13,196 bases of DNA from Halococcaceae archaeon (GTDB taxonomy: Archaea > Halobacteriota > Halobacteria > Halobacteriales > Halalkalicoccaceae): contig SKWB01000064.1 of the NCBI GenBank assembly GCA_007129135.1, positions 1 through 13,196 on the forward strand, read 5' to 3'. This document shows positions 13,187-13,196 of the stretch, one piece after another. The notes beneath the pieces are model-generated. The model searched no databases. It saw only the letters and a list, made by a program, of their open reading frames with translations, and had not been told where the DNA came from. Both the position numbers and the translations under genes were made by a program. Each line of letters opens with the position of its first letter. Positions within the stretch are counted from its first letter, which is position 1.

Positions 13187-13196
13187 TCCGTCGGTG

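Noticed and set aside
1..13196. tRNA genes, CRISPR repeats or transposases
   Set aside because: No cloverleaf-like conserved T-arm, regularly spaced direct repeats, or transposase motifs were seen on either strand.

Overview
The window reads as part of a haloarchaeal (class Halobacteria) chromosome. GC content is high, the predicted proteins are rich in Asp and Glu, genes are tightly packed, and several starts have an AT-rich box centred about 27 nt upstream with no room for a leader, as expected for leaderless haloarchaeal transcripts. The archaea-specific genes tiaS and the COG1395-type HTH regulator support this. No rRNA, tRNA, CRISPR array or transposase was seen.

Layout. Positions 1-1030 (minus): the 5' two thirds of a citrate synthase gene, preceded by a small two-helix membrane protein. 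Positions 1122-3172 (plus): an AstE/AspA-type zinc hydrolase gene overlapping a threonine synthase-family gene by one base. Positions 3220-4970 (minus): a two-gene ABC exporter (ATPase then permease, 4-nt overlap) with a clear promoter. Positions 5036-6546 (minus): a small membrane protein and tiaS, the agmatidine synthetase for tRNA-Ile2. Position 6741 starts the divergent regulator gene (plus). Positions 7713-9602 hold an FAD-dependent monooxygenase-like gene bracketed by two intergenic regions, each carrying a copy of the same palindromic element in opposite orientation. Positions 9603-11275 (minus) encode a 34-residue zinc ribbon and a 504-residue protein that joins a flavodoxin-fold quinone reductase domain to a UbiA prenyltransferase. 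Positions 11388-13144 (minus) hold a glutaredoxin-like protein and an NCS2/AzgA-type purine permease.

Most of the window is housekeeping: TCA cycle, tRNA modification, amino acid metabolism and transport. The accessory-looking part is about 7.7-11.3 kb. It contains the reductase-UbiA fusion, the FAD enzyme with its flanking inverted elements, and the zinc-ribbon microprotein. A quinone or prenylated-aromatic role for this group is an inference from domain content. The fusion and the repeat elements are read directly from the sequence.
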